From the NCBI RefSeq assembly GCF_012034335.1, contig NZ_JAATHJ010000002.1, positions 62,001-126,000 of the forward strand: a stretch of DNA of 64,000 nt. The letters are read 5' to 3'. This DNA is from Alkalicoccus luteus (GTDB taxonomy: Bacteria; Bacillota; Bacilli; Bacillales; Salisediminibacteriaceae). Shown piece by piece: positions 26,979 to 36,316 of the stretch. The first letter of the stretch is position 1. Each line of letters opens with the position of its first letter. The notes beneath the pieces were generated by a model, which was not told where the DNA came from, ran no database searches, and worked only from the letters and a program-made list of their open reading frames with translations. The position numbers and the translations under genes are program-made.

Positions 26979-28300
26979 GACTTTACAGCTCCTTTGTAAA
27001 CGACTTCTGCAAGTACTTCAACTGACTCTTCAAACGTTAAATGTTCGTCTGCATGCTGTTTGACTGCTTCCATAAGGTCGGGGAATACATTCAGAGCCCT
27101 GTCAACAATCTCGTTAGATCCTTTTTTGTAGGCCCCGATTGAAATTAAATCCTCATGTTCTTTGTATACAGCCAGCAGATGTCTAAATTCTTCCGCGATT
27201 CTCAAATGTTCCGGCGAGCATAGCTCATTCATCACCCTGCTGATGCTCTGCAAAATATTCACAGCCGGAAAATGACCGCGGTTGGCGAGTTCTCTGTCGA
27301 GAACAATATGACCATCTAAAATTCCGCGAACGGTATCCGCTATCGGCTCGTTGAAATCATCTCCGTCAACTAAGACTGTATAAAATGCTGTAATGGAGCC
27401 ATTTATGCTTGTTCCGCTTCGTTCCAGCAGTCTTGGAAGAAGAGCAAAAACTGATGGAGTGTATCCTTTTGTTGCCGGCGGTTCTCCAGCTGCCAGTCCA
27501 ATTTCACGCTGGGCCATTGCCACTCTGGTGACGCTGTCCATCATCAGATTGACATGCATCCCTTTATTCCGGAAATATTCAGCTACCGCTGTCGCTGTCA
27601 TGGCACCTTTTACACGCATAAGCGCTGGTTGATCAGAGGTAGCGGCAATGACAATCGTTCGTTTCATACCCTCCTGTCCGAGATCGCGCTCGACAAAGTC
27701 TTTCACTTCACGACCTCGTTCGCCGATTAGAGCGATGACATTAATATCTGCCTCTGAATGTTTAGCAATCATCGAAAGAAGGGTGCTTTTTCCGACCCCG
27801 CTTCCCGCAAATATACCGAGTCGCTGCCCTTTTCCGATTGTAAAAAGTGAGTCGATTACTTTCACTCCAACAGGCAGTATTTGTTCGATTCTAGGCCGGG
27901 ATAACGGAGACGGCGGATTATTATCCGTCGATATTTCCGTTAATCCAAATACCGGATCCGCTTCTTCAAGAGGTCTGCCGAGTCCGTCTAATACGGTGCC
28001 GATAAGTCCGGTACCAACCGGTACTTTCCAGGGTACCCCGCTGCTTTCAACTAAATTACCGGGAGCAACGGACGTTACACGGTCGTAAGGCATTAGCAAA
28101 AGACTTCCCTTGCGAAACCCGACTACTTCAGCAGGTATTTTTTGGTCAGAGGACGTATAGATAAAACAAACGTCACCTATTGATGCTTCCGGACCGGCTG
28201 ATTCAATCATTAGTCCGATAACCTGCCGAACCTTGCCGTATTCAACTAATGAAGAACTTCGGTCGATCATCCGGTGAATCCTATCAAGGCTCGGGTTCAT
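26975..28300 (-). CDS. fliI: Flagellum-specific ATPase FliI
   Basis: Hexameric F1-beta-like ATPase that prepares substrates for export. 441 residues. Walker A GIFAGSGVGKST is at 163-174, followed by ALIGERGREVKDFVE and the Walker B strand LMMDSVTRVAMAQREIGLAAGEPP. The start overlaps fliH by 4 bases. Confidence 0.97.
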   Translation of the reverse strand: MNPSLDRIHRMIDRSSSLVEYGKVRQVIGLMIESAGPEASIGDVCFIYTSSDQKIPAEVVGFRKGSLLLMPYDRVTSVAPGNLVESSGVPWKVPVGTGLIGTVLDGLGRPLEEADPVFGLTEISTDNNPPSPLSRPRIEQILPVGVKVIDSLFTIGKGQRLGIFAGSGVGKSTLLSMIAKHSEADINVIALIGERGREVKDFVERDLGQEGMKRTIVIAATSDQPALMRVKGAMTATAVAEYFRNKGMHVNLMMDSVTRVAMAQREIGLAAGEPPATKGYTPSVFALLPRLLERSGTSINGSITAFYTVLVDGDDFNEPIADTVRGILDGHIVLDRELANRGHFPAVNILQSISRVMNELCSPEHLRIAEEFRHLLAVYKEHEDLISIGAYKKGSNEIVDRALNVFPDLMEAVKQHADEHLTFEESVEVLAEVVYKGAVKS

Positions 28301-29046
28301 GATTTATGCCCTCTGTTTGTGAAAAGTTTTTTCTTCAGCTCTTTCAGCTGGACATCTGCTCCTGCATCAAAACGGGACGTTTCTGTCTCGATCACAAGGT
28401 CACCTGCCTGCATATCCGGATCGGGAAGGAGAACGAGCTCACAAGCTGGCCCGGCCGCTTCTTCCAGTTCTTCACGCTGCGAGCAAAGAAGGGAATAGTC
28501 TGTCTGGGAAGCATGCACCGTTACTGTTTCCGTCCAGCTCCTCGTTTTTAAAGCTTCTTTTGCCATTTCATGGTAAAGACTTTTTTCTTCAAGTTCACGG
28601 CCGATGATTTTCTCAGCGAGATGAAAAGCAAGCTTTATCGCGTCATCTTCGACGGCTTCCAGCTGATGAATCCGCTCTGATTTAGCCAGCTTTACAATAG
28701 AAGCTGCATCCGATATCTGCTGTTTCCATTCTAGTTCTGCTTGAGCAGTGCCGCTGTCATATCCAGCTTGAAATCCTTGCTGCTCCGCCTGCTCATAGAG
28801 CTGCTGAGACTTTTCTTTTAATTCCGACTCCTGAAAAATCCGCCACTCTTCCACTTCCTGCTTCTGTTTATCCAGCTCTTGCTGCTGCATCGATATATCC
28901 TGCATTTTCTGCTGAACCATCTTACTGTCTTCTCGCGCAGGAGTATCCAGTACAGCGGCTGCTTCTTCTGCAGCCGGCATTACGAGGGGGCGGATGATTT
29001 TGACAGACGAGCTCGTTTTATCGGATTTCCGGATAATGCTAGACAA
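28297..29046 (-). CDS. fliH: Flagellar assembly protein FliH
   Basis: Stator-like partner that binds FliI and holds it at the C-ring. About 249 residues. A short basic N-terminus (SSIIRKSDKTSSSVKIIRP) is followed by a long Gln/Glu coiled coil (about 45-110) and a C-terminal V-ATPase E-like domain. The start is uncertain: TTG at 29046 sits 11 bases after GGAGG, while ATG at 29055 is only 2 bases after it. Both lie within the last codons of fliG. Confidence 0.88.
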   Translation of the reverse strand: MSSIIRKSDKTSSSVKIIRPLVMPAAEEAAAVLDTPAREDSKMVQQKMQDISMQQQELDKQKQEVEEWRIFQESELKEKSQQLYEQAEQQGFQAGYDSGTAQAELEWKQQISDAASIVKLAKSERIHQLEAVEDDAIKLAFHLAEKIIGRELEEKSLYHEMAKEALKTRSWTETVTVHASQTDYSLLCSQREELEEAAGPACELVLLPDPDMQAGDLVIETETSRFDAGADVQLKELKKKLFTNRGHKS

Positions 29047-30049
29047 TAATATCATCTCCTCCACCACGGGCTATGACGATCTCACCGGACTCCTCCAGTC
29101 TTCTGATCGTTCCGACAATTCTCGTCTGTGCCTCTTCCACATCCCGAAGTCTGACTGGACCCATAAACTCCATTTCTTCCTGGAACGTTTCAGACATTCG
29201 CTGCGACATGTTTGTGAAAACGATGTTTTTCACTTCTTCACTTGCCACTTTAAGAGCCAGCTGCAAATCATTATTCTCCACGTCACGAATAACACGCTGG
29301 ATTGAACGGTTATCGAGGGTAACAATATCCTCAAATACAAACATCCGTTTTTTGATTTCTTCAGCAAGTTCAGGGTCCTGAATTTCGAGAGCATCAAGGA
29401 TCGTTCGTTCCGTGCTCCTGTCAACACTATTCAGCACCTCAACAACTGATTCAATTCCGCCGGCTTCGGTAAAGTCTTGTGTAACTGTCGAAGAGAGCTT
29501 CTTCTCCAGAATCGATTCTACTTCGTGAATGATTTCCGGTGATGTGCTGTCCATAATGGCAATCCGCTTCGCTACATCCGCCTGCAGTTCCTGAGGCAGG
29601 GCTGACAATATTTGTCCGGACTGTTCACTGTCGAGATAGGACAATACCAATGCAATGGTCTGCGGATGTTCATTTTGAATAAAATTAAAAATTTGCATAG
29701 AGTCTGTTTTTCTGGCGAAATCGAATGGTCTCACTTGCAGAGTAGACGTAAGTCTATTTATTATTGCGTCCGCTTCTTCCCCGCCGAGCGCTTTTTCGAG
29801 AACATCCTTCGCATAACCGATACCACCCTGTGAAATGTATTCCTGCGCGACAGCCAGTTTATGAAATTGATCCAGAATCTCATCCTTTTGTTCTTGCTCA
29901 ACTCTCCTAACGCCAGCAATTTCCAGCGTCAGTTTTTCGATCTCTTCCTCGGACAAGTGCTTATAAACTTGAGCTGAAACATCCGGACCCATTGAGATAA
30001 GGAGGATAGCCGCTTTTTGACGACCTGTTAATTCTTTTCGTTTTGCCAT
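29039..30049 (-). CDS. fliG: Flagellar motor switch protein FliG
   Basis: Torque-generating rotor protein that joins the MS ring and the C-ring and meets the stators. 336 residues. The N-terminal domain (LTGRQKAAILLISMGPDVSAQ), the middle ARM domain with EHPQTIALVLSYL, and the C-terminal charged helix (about 280-325, with MGPVRLRDVEEAQTRIV) are all present. Start ATG at 30049, 15 bases after fliF. Confidence 0.96.
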   Translation of the reverse strand: MAKRKELTGRQKAAILLISMGPDVSAQVYKHLSEEEIEKLTLEIAGVRRVEQEQKDEILDQFHKLAVAQEYISQGGIGYAKDVLEKALGGEEADAIINRLTSTLQVRPFDFARKTDSMQIFNFIQNEHPQTIALVLSYLDSEQSGQILSALPQELQADVAKRIAIMDSTSPEIIHEVESILEKKLSSTVTQDFTEAGGIESVVEVLNSVDRSTERTILDALEIQDPELAEEIKKRMFVFEDIVTLDNRSIQRVIRDVENNDLQLALKVASEEVKNIVFTNMSQRMSETFQEEMEFMGPVRLRDVEEAQTRIVGTIRRLEESGEIVIARGGGDDIIV

Positions 30050-30064
30050 GATACGCGCCCCCTT

Positions 30065-31639
30065 TTAGTCTTCCGACAGCCAGCTTCTGATCAGTTTAGA
30101 GAATTGATCGGGCTTCTCTCTGGCCAGCTTTTCCAGCTGCTTACGTCTGGTCGTTGATTCATCCTCACGTTCTTCAAGTGGCGGGAGTTCGTATTCTTCC
30201 TGGATAAAACCTGTTTCTGTTACTTCTTCTTTTTTGTTTTTTCGGACTAACAGGAAAACGAGCAGTGCGACGATCAAAATTAGCAATCCGGATGCGATCA
30301 TCCAGAGGGAGAAGCCGCCGCCAGGCTCTTCCATGTCCGGTGCTCCGTGAAACGGCATCGCCGATACGAGGACTCGTTCTTCAATGTCCTGCTCATCCCA
30401 TTCAGCTGTCATTTCACTATCAACAGAGGTGCGGATAATTTGACTGACAAGTGCCTGAATATCATTCAGCTGCGCCTGCGGGAGCGAGTTCATGTCTTCC
30501 GGATCAGGCGGCTCCACCATAACCTGTATCCCGAGATCTCTGATTTTATAAGGGCTTTCTACGATATCTCTTGAGATTCGGTTAACCTCATTGTTAATTC
30601 TCTCTTCTATGCGTTCTGAATCTCCGTAAGCGCCGCCGCCTACTAGGCCTGGGAATCCAGGAACATCGTCTTCATCTGTGCCTGGTACATCTCCGTCTTC
30701 CGGATCAAGACCTTCGTAAATATCGGTGATTCGCTCTACACTGATTGCAATTCCTTCGTTTAAATCCTCATCAACAGGTTCAACCAGTTCTTCCTGCCTG
30801 TTCTCTTGAGTGAAATCAATATCCGTTGAAACAGATACGACCGCTTTGTTAGGCCCCATGATGGTAGCAAGCATTTGCTGAAGTTCTCTTTGAATGTCCC
30901 GTTCAATATCCCGTTGAACAGCACGGTTTTGTTCATATGCTGTTCCGGTACTGCTGCCATCCTGAGAATCAAATTCAAGGTGTCTGGACATTTGATCTGT
31001 AATCACGACATCTTCAACAGCAAGGTTCGGAACACTTTGTGCAACTAAATGATAAAGCGAGCGGACTTGGGCCTCATCCAATGAAGCTCCAGGCTGTACG
31101 TTTACCATAACGGAGGCAGTAGAAGCCCCCTCTTCCTCTGCAAGCCAGGGACTTTCTTCGGCCATTGTGATCATCACCTGTGCCTGACTGATTCCATCAA
31201 TGTTGCGAATCAGATCTTCCAAAGAGGTTTGCAGTGCAGCCCGCTCTAACAGTTGAAACTCGTTTTCTGTTGTTCCAAATCCCATGTTCTCACTGAACGT
31301 ACTGTAATCGATTCGGCCGGTTCTTGGAATTCCTTCCGCGGCAAGAGATACTTTCAGGTCATCAACCATCCGTTCCGGTACAGATACAACTGTTCCGTCA
31401 GCAGATACTTCATTCGCAATTCCTCGTCCATCAAGCGTCGCTTTCACTTCGCCAGCTTCCTGCATTGTCATGTTCGTATACAACGGAACATAATGCGTGC
31501 GCGATCCAGCCCATGAAATAGCAGCTGCGAGCACAACGATCAGGATCAGTGCCCCGATTAATAAGCTTTTTTGATTTTTTGTTCGTGTCTGCCAGAACTC
31601 CTTGAATCGCGTTCCGGTCTGTGATAGCTGCTCTTTCAT
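30065..31639 (-). CDS. fliF: Flagellar MS-ring protein FliF
   Basis: Forms the membrane MS ring, the base for rotor and export gate. 524 residues. There is a membrane helix at about 25-45. YscJ/FliF ring-building modules follow (about 50-220, with YVPLYTNMTMQEAGEV and LYHLVAQSVPNL), then a linker rich in Asp and Gly. A second helix is at about 443-465, and a cytoplasmic tail ends FSKLIRSWLSED, the FliG-binding end. ATG at 31639 follows GGGAGGAA; the longer frame lacks a site. Confidence 0.96.
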   Translation of the reverse strand: MKEQLSQTGTRFKEFWQTRTKNQKSLLIGALILIVVLAAAISWAGSRTHYVPLYTNMTMQEAGEVKATLDGRGIANEVSADGTVVSVPERMVDDLKVSLAAEGIPRTGRIDYSTFSENMGFGTTENEFQLLERAALQTSLEDLIRNIDGISQAQVMITMAEESPWLAEEEGASTASVMVNVQPGASLDEAQVRSLYHLVAQSVPNLAVEDVVITDQMSRHLEFDSQDGSSTGTAYEQNRAVQRDIERDIQRELQQMLATIMGPNKAVVSVSTDIDFTQENRQEELVEPVDEDLNEGIAISVERITDIYEGLDPEDGDVPGTDEDDVPGFPGLVGGGAYGDSERIEERINNEVNRISRDIVESPYKIRDLGIQVMVEPPDPEDMNSLPQAQLNDIQALVSQIIRTSVDSEMTAEWDEQDIEERVLVSAMPFHGAPDMEEPGGGFSLWMIASGLLILIVALLVFLLVRKNKKEEVTETGFIQEEYELPPLEEREDESTTRRKQLEKLAREKPDQFSKLIRSWLSED

Positions 31640-31738
31640 GCTTCCTCCCACTTCACCGACGCTCGCCAACTGGTGCAATTAATCTTTCTATGTTTAAACA
31701 CTTTAAAGTTCGGGAATACAGACGATATACATATTAAG

Positions 31739-32047
31739 TTAAACCTGCATTCTCATAATTTCCTGATAGGCTTCTATCGCTTTGTTTCGGACTTCTACCG
31801 TTGTTTCGAGAGCAATAGATGCTTTTTGGCCTGCGATCATAACCTGATGCAGGTCAACATCCTCTCCTCTTGCCATCGCTTCCGTCTTTACGTCTGAAGC
31901 TGCACGCGTTTCATTCAGATTGCCTACAGCATCATTTAACCAGGTTGAAAACGAATTGCCTGCCTGGGCAGGCGTTGTTTCAATTGCATTTCGATATCCC
32001 GGATTTGCCATAATCGACGCAGGATTACCAACTGATTCTATTGGCAT
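31739..32047 (-). CDS. fliE: Flagellar hook-basal body protein FliE
   Basis: Adapter between the MS ring and the rod, and an early export substrate. 102 residues. The C-terminal half (GEDVDLHQVMIAGQKASIAL ending NKAIEAYQEIMRMQV) is the FliE signature. ATG at 32047 has GGGGG 8 bases upstream; the in-frame ATG at 32053 is too close to that site. A 99-base gap to fliF, larger than most in the operon, shows no clear signal. Confidence 0.94.
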   Translation of the reverse strand: MPIESVGNPASIMANPGYRNAIETTPAQAGNSFSTWLNDAVGNLNETRAASDVKTEAMARGEDVDLHQVMIAGQKASIALETTVEVRNKAIEAYQEIMRMQV

Positions 32048-32066
32048 TTTCATGTCCCCCTTAAGC

Positions 32067-32510
32067 TTATCTTCCAATTTCAAGTGCGCGCATTAGCATA
32101 CTCTTATGCGCGTCAAAAGCAGTTATATTCGCCTCGTATGACCTCGTTGCCCCCATCAGATCAATCATTTCTTTTAGCGGATCGACGTTTGGCAGCTGTA
32201 CATAACCGTTCTCATCTGCATCCGGATGCTCCGGCTGATACATCTCTTTAAATGGAGTCGTATCTTCGCCAATCGCACTGATTGTTACTCCCGCAGGCTC
32301 ACTTCCGCCTCCGGCTTGCCGCATATGCGCTCTGAAGTCCTGATTTTGCTGAGACTGCATGTGAACAAGCTTCCGCCTGTATGGCTCCCATTCTCCATCT
32401 ACCATTCTGCCTCTTGTCGAGTCAGCGTTAGCCATGTTAGCTGATGTAACGTCCATTCTAAGACGGTGAGCTGTCAACGCTGATGCGCTCACATTCATTC
32501 CATTAAACAT
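32067..32510 (-). CDS. flgC: Flagellar rod protein FlgC
   Basis: Proximal rod subunit. 147 residues. The N-terminal signature NVSASALTAHRLRMDVTSAN with MANADSTRG, and the C-terminal LMGATRSYEANITAFDAHKS, are clear. Start ATG at 32510, 7 bases after the flgB stop. Confidence 0.96.
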   Translation of the reverse strand: MFNGMNVSASALTAHRLRMDVTSANMANADSTRGRMVDGEWEPYRRKLVHMQSQQNQDFRAHMRQAGGGSEPAGVTISAIGEDTTPFKEMYQPEHPDADENGYVQLPNVDPLKEMIDLMGATRSYEANITAFDAHKSMLMRALEIGR

Positions 32511-32517
32511 GAATCAG

Positions 32518-32913
32518 CTACCTCCCTTTTCCAATTGCAGTTCGTATTGAATTAAACTGGCTGTTCATCCGTTCAATTAATGAATGGTAGTAAATTTGAT
32601 TTTCTGCCATACTGCTCATCTCTTTATCAATATCCACATTATTGCCGTTATGGTTAAATGTAGTGGCTCTATTCTCTGTGACATAGGCCTGACCGTTTGA
32701 ATGTTCACCAAAGTGAACATGCTGGTCAGACGTTCTCCTCGCTGACAGCCTGGCCTGCTCTTCATCAAGCTGATGCTGAAACACCGTTTTTTGTGCTTTA
32801 TACCCTGGTGTATCTGCGTTAGCAATATTAGCTGCTGTCGTTTTCTGACGAAGAGCTGAAGCATTCAGTGCATTTTCCATCAAAGTCATCTTATCATTAT
32901 GTAAGAGATTCAT
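32518..32913 (-). CDS. flgB: Flagellar rod protein FlgB, first gene of the fla/che operon
   Basis: Proximal rod subunit. 131 residues with the rod signature NASALRQKTTAANIANADTPG near the N-terminus and MAENQIYYHSLIERMNSQFN near the C-terminus. ATG at 32913 follows AAGGAGG by 10 bases. It opens the 28-kb operon; the only gene upstream in the same direction is codY, 625 bases away. Confidence 0.96.
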   Translation of the reverse strand: MNLLHNDKMTLMENALNASALRQKTTAANIANADTPGYKAQKTVFQHQLDEEQARLSARRTSDQHVHFGEHSNGQAYVTENRATTFNHNGNNVDIDKEMSSMAENQIYYHSLIERMNSQFNSIRTAIGKGR

Positions 32914-32961
32914 GCGTCAATATCCTCCTTTATGACCTTAATGTGTGTTTAAACTATTCTA

Positions 32962-32991
32962 ATAGTATTAAAAAGTAAGCCTTTTGTCCAA
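32962..32991 (-). promoter_or_regulatory. Candidate SigA-type promoter of the fla/che operon
   Basis: TTGGAC (32986-32991), 18-base spacer, TACTAT (32962-32967) on the minus strand. The predicted transcript would start near 32955 and have a leader of about 40 bases before flgB. I found no convincing SigD-type promoter (TAAA then GCCGATAT) in the gap. Confidence 0.48.
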
Positions 32992-33211
32992 GGTAATTAT
33001 CAGATTGAAACAATTAAATGCAAAAGTCCCTATTAAAATAAGACTAAAAGACAAGGAAAAATTTGTCGAATTTATATTCTCTTTTCGTACAATAGCACAC
33101 TACTCGCCAATCCGGTGTAAATTTTTTGTGAATCTATGAAAACATGTAAAAAGAGAGACGATTTGACTAATCAATTCGTTTAACTGACTCTTTACCTCAG
33201 TGACTTGCTTT

Positions 33212-33226
33212 AATTTTCTGGCTTTT
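33212..33226. promoter_or_regulatory. Partial match to the CodY box
   Basis: AATTTTCTGGCTTTT matches 11 of 15 positions of the CodY consensus AATTTTCWGAAAATT, including the whole left half. CodY is encoded directly upstream, and in B. subtilis CodY represses fla/che. The site is about 220 bases from the promoter candidate and has four mismatches, so this is weak. Confidence 0.22.
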
Positions 33227-33438
33227 TTTATGCTCAGAGCAACCGCTGTACGGGGGCACATATGCCAGTTGAACCGTGCTCCTTCGATGCCAAGCACCTT
33301 TCGTTCGTGTAAGTTGCTTCAGCTTTAGCAGTCTGATCTTTACCGGCATTATTACTTGGGTGGTCATATATTGTCATAAAAGATACAGCTCGCATCCCCC
33401 TCAATAGAGTTATCAATAACGCCAGTTAACACGACAAA

Positions 33439-33470
33439 GAGTCGACAATCCTGATAGCGATTGTCGACTC
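33439..33470 (-). terminator. Hairpin downstream of codY, probable terminator
   Basis: GAGTCGACAATC (33439-33450) and GATTGTCGACTC (33459-33470) form a perfect 12-bp stem with an 8-base loop, 69 bases after the codY stop. On the minus strand the stem is followed only by TTTG, so termination may be incomplete and some codY transcripts could enter fla/che. Confidence 0.6.
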
Positions 33471-33538
33471 AATTAAAAAATTTAAAATCTTCCGTATACA
33501 GTTAATCTTTTTAAACGGAACCTACCCTAAGCCAGCAT

Positions 33539-34315
33539 TTAATTCTTATGCTTTTGCAGCTCTAAGAGAAACTTGTCGTTCAAAACTTTAATATAAGTGC
33601 CCTTCATGCCAAGAGATCTTGACTCGATAACACCGGCACTCTCCAGCTTACGAAGCGCATTTACGATTACGGATCGCGTAATACCAACCCTGTCTGCTAT
33701 TTTAGATGCAACGAGCAGCCCTTCATTACCATCCAGCTCCTGGAAAATATGATCAACAGCTTCCAGTTCACTGTATGATAAGGAGCTGATGGCCATTTGT
33801 ACAACTGCCTTGCTGCGTGCTTCCTGTTCAATTTCCTCCTGCTTCTCGTGCAAAATTTCCATGCCAACAACAGTTGATGCGTATTCTGCGAGCAGAAGAT
33901 CATCGTTATCAAATGAGTCGTCTAATCTAGCAAGAATAAGCGTGCCGAGGCGCTGACCGCCGCCTTGAATTGGAACAATTGTAGTCAATCCGTTTTTAAA
34001 CAAGTCCTTGTTTTCAACCGGAAAAGCAGTATAGTCGGACTCAATATCCAAATTGGAAGATGTTTCCTCTATATTGAACAGTCCACTCGTATACACTTCA
34101 GGAAACTGACGTTCTTCAAGCATCGATTTCATACGCTGATTTTCAATTTCCTGTTTAATAGCATAGCCCAGCAGCTTACCGCGCCTGCTTACGATAAACA
34201 CGTTTGCTTCGATCACATCGCGCAGTGTAACTGCCATATCTTTAAAGTTGACTGCCTGGCCTCCGCTTTTTTGCAGCAGGTCGTTAAGTTTTCTCGTTTT
34301 TGATAGTAAATCCAT
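33539..34315 (-). CDS. codY: Global transcriptional regulator CodY
   Basis: GTP- and branched-chain-amino-acid-sensing regulator of stationary-phase, nitrogen and motility genes. 258 residues. The N-terminal GAF domain (1-155) carries the isoleucine pocket region. The C-terminal winged helix has [19 protein letters not shown] near residue 205. It is the last gene of xerC(codV)-hslV-hslU-codY, the same order as in B. subtilis, and lies 20 bases after hslU. Confidence 0.98.
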   Translation of the reverse strand: MDLLSKTRKLNDLLQKSGGQAVNFKDMAVTLRDVIEANVFIVSRRGKLLGYAIKQEIENQRMKSMLEERQFPEVYTSGLFNIEETSSNLDIESDYTAFPVENKDLFKNGLTTIVPIQGGGQRLGTLILARLDDSFDNDDLLLAEYASTVVGMEILHEKQEEIEQEARSKAVVQMAISSLSYSELEAVDHIFQELDGNEGLLVASKIADRVGITRSVIVNALRKLESAGVIESRSLGMKGTYIKVLNDKFLLELQKHKN

Positions 34316-34335
34316 CTGTATCTGCCTCCAGTAAA

Positions 34336-35739
34336 TTATAGTATATAGTGACTGACGTCTGTATTGCGCGCTAGTGCTGAAAGCTTATCGTCTACATAGT
34401 CTGCGGTGATCCGAATTTCTTCCATTGTAATGCCGGGAGCCTCGAACAATAAATCTTCAAGCAGCCTTTCAAGAATCGTATGCAGCCGGCGTGCACCAAT
34501 GTTTTCCGTATTCGTATTTACTTCAGCTGCCGCTTCAGCAATTTTACGGACCGCATCATCATCAAAGCTTAAATGGATGCCTTCTACCTCAAGCATAGCA
34601 GCATACTGCTTTAACAGTGCATGCTTTGGTTCTGTCAATATGTTGACAAAATCTTCTGTTCCTAAAGAAGTAAGCTCTACCCTTATAGGGAGTCTACCCT
34701 GGAGCTCCGGAATTAAATCAGAGGGTTTGGAAAAATGAAATGCCCCCGCCCCGATAAAGAGCATATGATCCGTTTTCACAGGCCCGTACTTTGTCATAAC
34801 GGTTGATCCTTCAATCACCGGCAGAATGTCCCGCTGCACACCCTCTCTGGACACATCTGCTGACTGCTGCCCTTTTCCAGCCACTTTATCAATTTCATCG
34901 ATAAATACGATTCCGAGCTGTTCGGCACGCATGACGGCTTCGCGGGTGACTTCCTCCATGTTAATCATTTTCTGGGCTTCCTGCTCACGCAGCACCGGTC
35001 TTGCTTCACGGACCGTCATCACTGCTTCTTTCTGCTGTTTGGGCATCATACTGCTGAACATTTCCTGCATGTTCATACCCATCTGATCCATGCCGCCCTG
35101 AAACATGTCAGCCGGTCCCCGGCTTTGCTCCTCTACAAATATCGTCACTTCTTCATCTTCGAGCATTCCCTGGGAGAGCTGATCCTGAAGACGTCTGCGA
35201 ATTTCGCGGTATGACTCGTCCTTCGAAGCAGGCTGTTCATCCTCTTCAGAATCTTCTTCTTCGTTCCCCTGAAAAAACATTTCTAACGGATTTCGATAGG
35301 ACGGAGCTTTTTTCTTTTTTTTGTGAGGGTGCAAAAGCTCTACAAGCTTTCGTTCGGCGGCTGTATCCGCCTTGCTGCCAACCGAAGCGGTTTTTTCTTC
35401 TTTCACGAGTCTGACAGATGCTTCTACCAGATCCCGGATCATGGACTCCACGTCCCGGCCGACGTAGCCGACTTCCGTAAATTTTGTGGCCTCTACTTTC
35501 ATGAATGGAGCGTTCGCCAGCTTTGCAAGCCGTCTGGCTATCTCGGTCTTACCGACACCTGTCGGACCGATCATTAAAATGTTTTTAGGCGTTACTTCAT
35601 CCCGCACTTCCTGAGGAAGCTTACTGCGGCGGTATCTGTTGCGCAGGGCAACGGCGACTGAACGTTTCGCCGCTTTCTGGCCGACAATAGTCTGATCAAG
35701 CTGTTCTACTATCGCTGCAGGTGTTAAATCTCGTTCCAC
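34336..35739 (-). CDS. hslU: ATP-dependent protease ATPase subunit HslU (ClpY, CodX)
   Basis: AAA+ unfoldase that feeds substrates to HslV. 467 residues. Walker [11 protein letters not shown] is at about 57-66, the GYVGRD pore loop follows, and Walker [11 protein letters not shown] comes after an extended charged I-domain (about 120-265, with a Lys-rich stretch and a Glu-rich stretch). The C-terminus ends in a short hydrophobic tail (HYIL), as needed to dock on HslV. The start is GTG at 35739, 7 bases after AGGGGG. Confidence 0.96.
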   Translation of the reverse strand: MERDLTPAAIVEQLDQTIVGQKAAKRSVAVALRNRYRRSKLPQEVRDEVTPKNILMIGPTGVGKTEIARRLAKLANAPFMKVEATKFTEVGYVGRDVESMIRDLVEASVRLVKEEKTASVGSKADTAAERKLVELLHPHKKKKKAPSYRNPLEMFFQGNEEEDSEEDEQPASKDESYREIRRRLQDQLSQGMLEDEEVTIFVEEQSRGPADMFQGGMDQMGMNMQEMFSSMMPKQQKEAVMTVREARPVLREQEAQKMINMEEVTREAVMRAEQLGIVFIDEIDKVAGKGQQSADVSREGVQRDILPVIEGSTVMTKYGPVKTDHMLFIGAGAFHFSKPSDLIPELQGRLPIRVELTSLGTEDFVNILTEPKHALLKQYAAMLEVEGIHLSFDDDAVRKIAEAAAEVNTNTENIGARRLHTILERLLEDLLFEAPGITMEEIRITADYVDDKLSALARNTDVSHYIL

Positions 35740-35753
35740 GAGGGTACCCCCTT

Positions 35754-36302
35754 TTATTGAGTGCTTACTTCTTCAACTATAATATGGTCGTTTGTATAGA
35801 CGCATAAGTCGGCTGCCGTTCTAAGAGCAGCTTCTGCAATTTCAGCAGCGGTAAGGTGCGGCGCGTGCTTTTTTAGCGCTCTGCCGGCGGCCAGCGCATA
35901 ATTGCCGCCGGAGCCGATTGCTGTTATGCCATCATCGGGTTCAATTACTTCCCCCGTGCCGGCGATCAGGTAGAGGCTTTCTTTATCCATGACGATTAGC
36001 ATCGCCTCTAAACGCCTCAGAACCCGGTCGCTGCGCCATTCCTTTGCAAGTTCTACAGCAGCCCGCTGAAGATTGCCGCTGAATTCTTCCAGCTTTGATT
36101 CAAATTTATCATACAGCGTAAAGGCATCTGCTACAGATCCGGCAAATCCTGCTGTTACCTTTCCGCGATAAAGAGTGCGGACTTTTTTGGCGGAATGCTT
36201 CATGACGACGGCATTTCCGAAAGTTACCTGGCCGTCACCGGCCATCGCACAGCCTCCATTATGCTTAACTGCAAATATCGTTGTACCTTTAATTTTCTCC
36301 AT
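35754..36302 (-). CDS. hslV: ATP-dependent protease proteolytic subunit HslV (ClpQ, CodW)
   Basis: Proteasome-beta-like peptidase that forms the HslUV (CodWX) protease. 182 residues. The conserved core [11 protein letters not shown] starts at residue 7, with [21 protein letters not shown] and [17 protein letters not shown] following. The start is ATG at 36302, 6 bases after GAGG, and no alternative start would place Thr7 first. The N-terminal extension MEKIKG has Glu at position 2 rather than the Ser used by B. subtilis CodW, so exposure of the nucleophile would need removal of six residues. Confidence 0.95.
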   Translation of the reverse strand: MEKIKGTTIFAVKHNGGCAMAGDGQVTFGNAVVMKHSAKKVRTLYRGKVTAGFAGSVADAFTLYDKFESKLEEFSGNLQRAAVELAKEWRSDRVLRRLEAMLIVMDKESLYLIAGTGEVIEPDDGITAIGSGGNYALAAGRALKKHAPHLTAAEIAEAALRTAADLCVYTNDHIIVEEVSTQ

Positions 36303-36316
36303 TCGAATCCTCTTTT

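Larger units (their letters stand above)
32914..33538. other. 625-base intergenic region between codY and flgB
   Basis: Holds, in transcription order, the codY terminator hairpin (33439-33470), a stretch without a convincing gene (33100-33420), a partial CodY-like motif (33212-33226) and the candidate fla/che promoter. Short minus-strand frames at 33100-33297 and 33234-33416 lack ribosome binding sites and a recognisable product. They overlap in different frames over the same DNA, which could mean decayed coding sequence. Confidence 0.6.

Noticed and set aside
4686-32913. SigD-type internal promoters in the fla/che operon
   Set aside because: I found no TAAA followed at 14-16 bases by GCCGATAT in the gaps inspected; a weight-matrix scan would be needed to exclude degenerate sites.
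33100-33416. Short minus-strand frames as genes or a transposase remnant
   Set aside because: No ribosome binding site, two overlapping frames over the same bases, and no family I can name; kept only as an observation.
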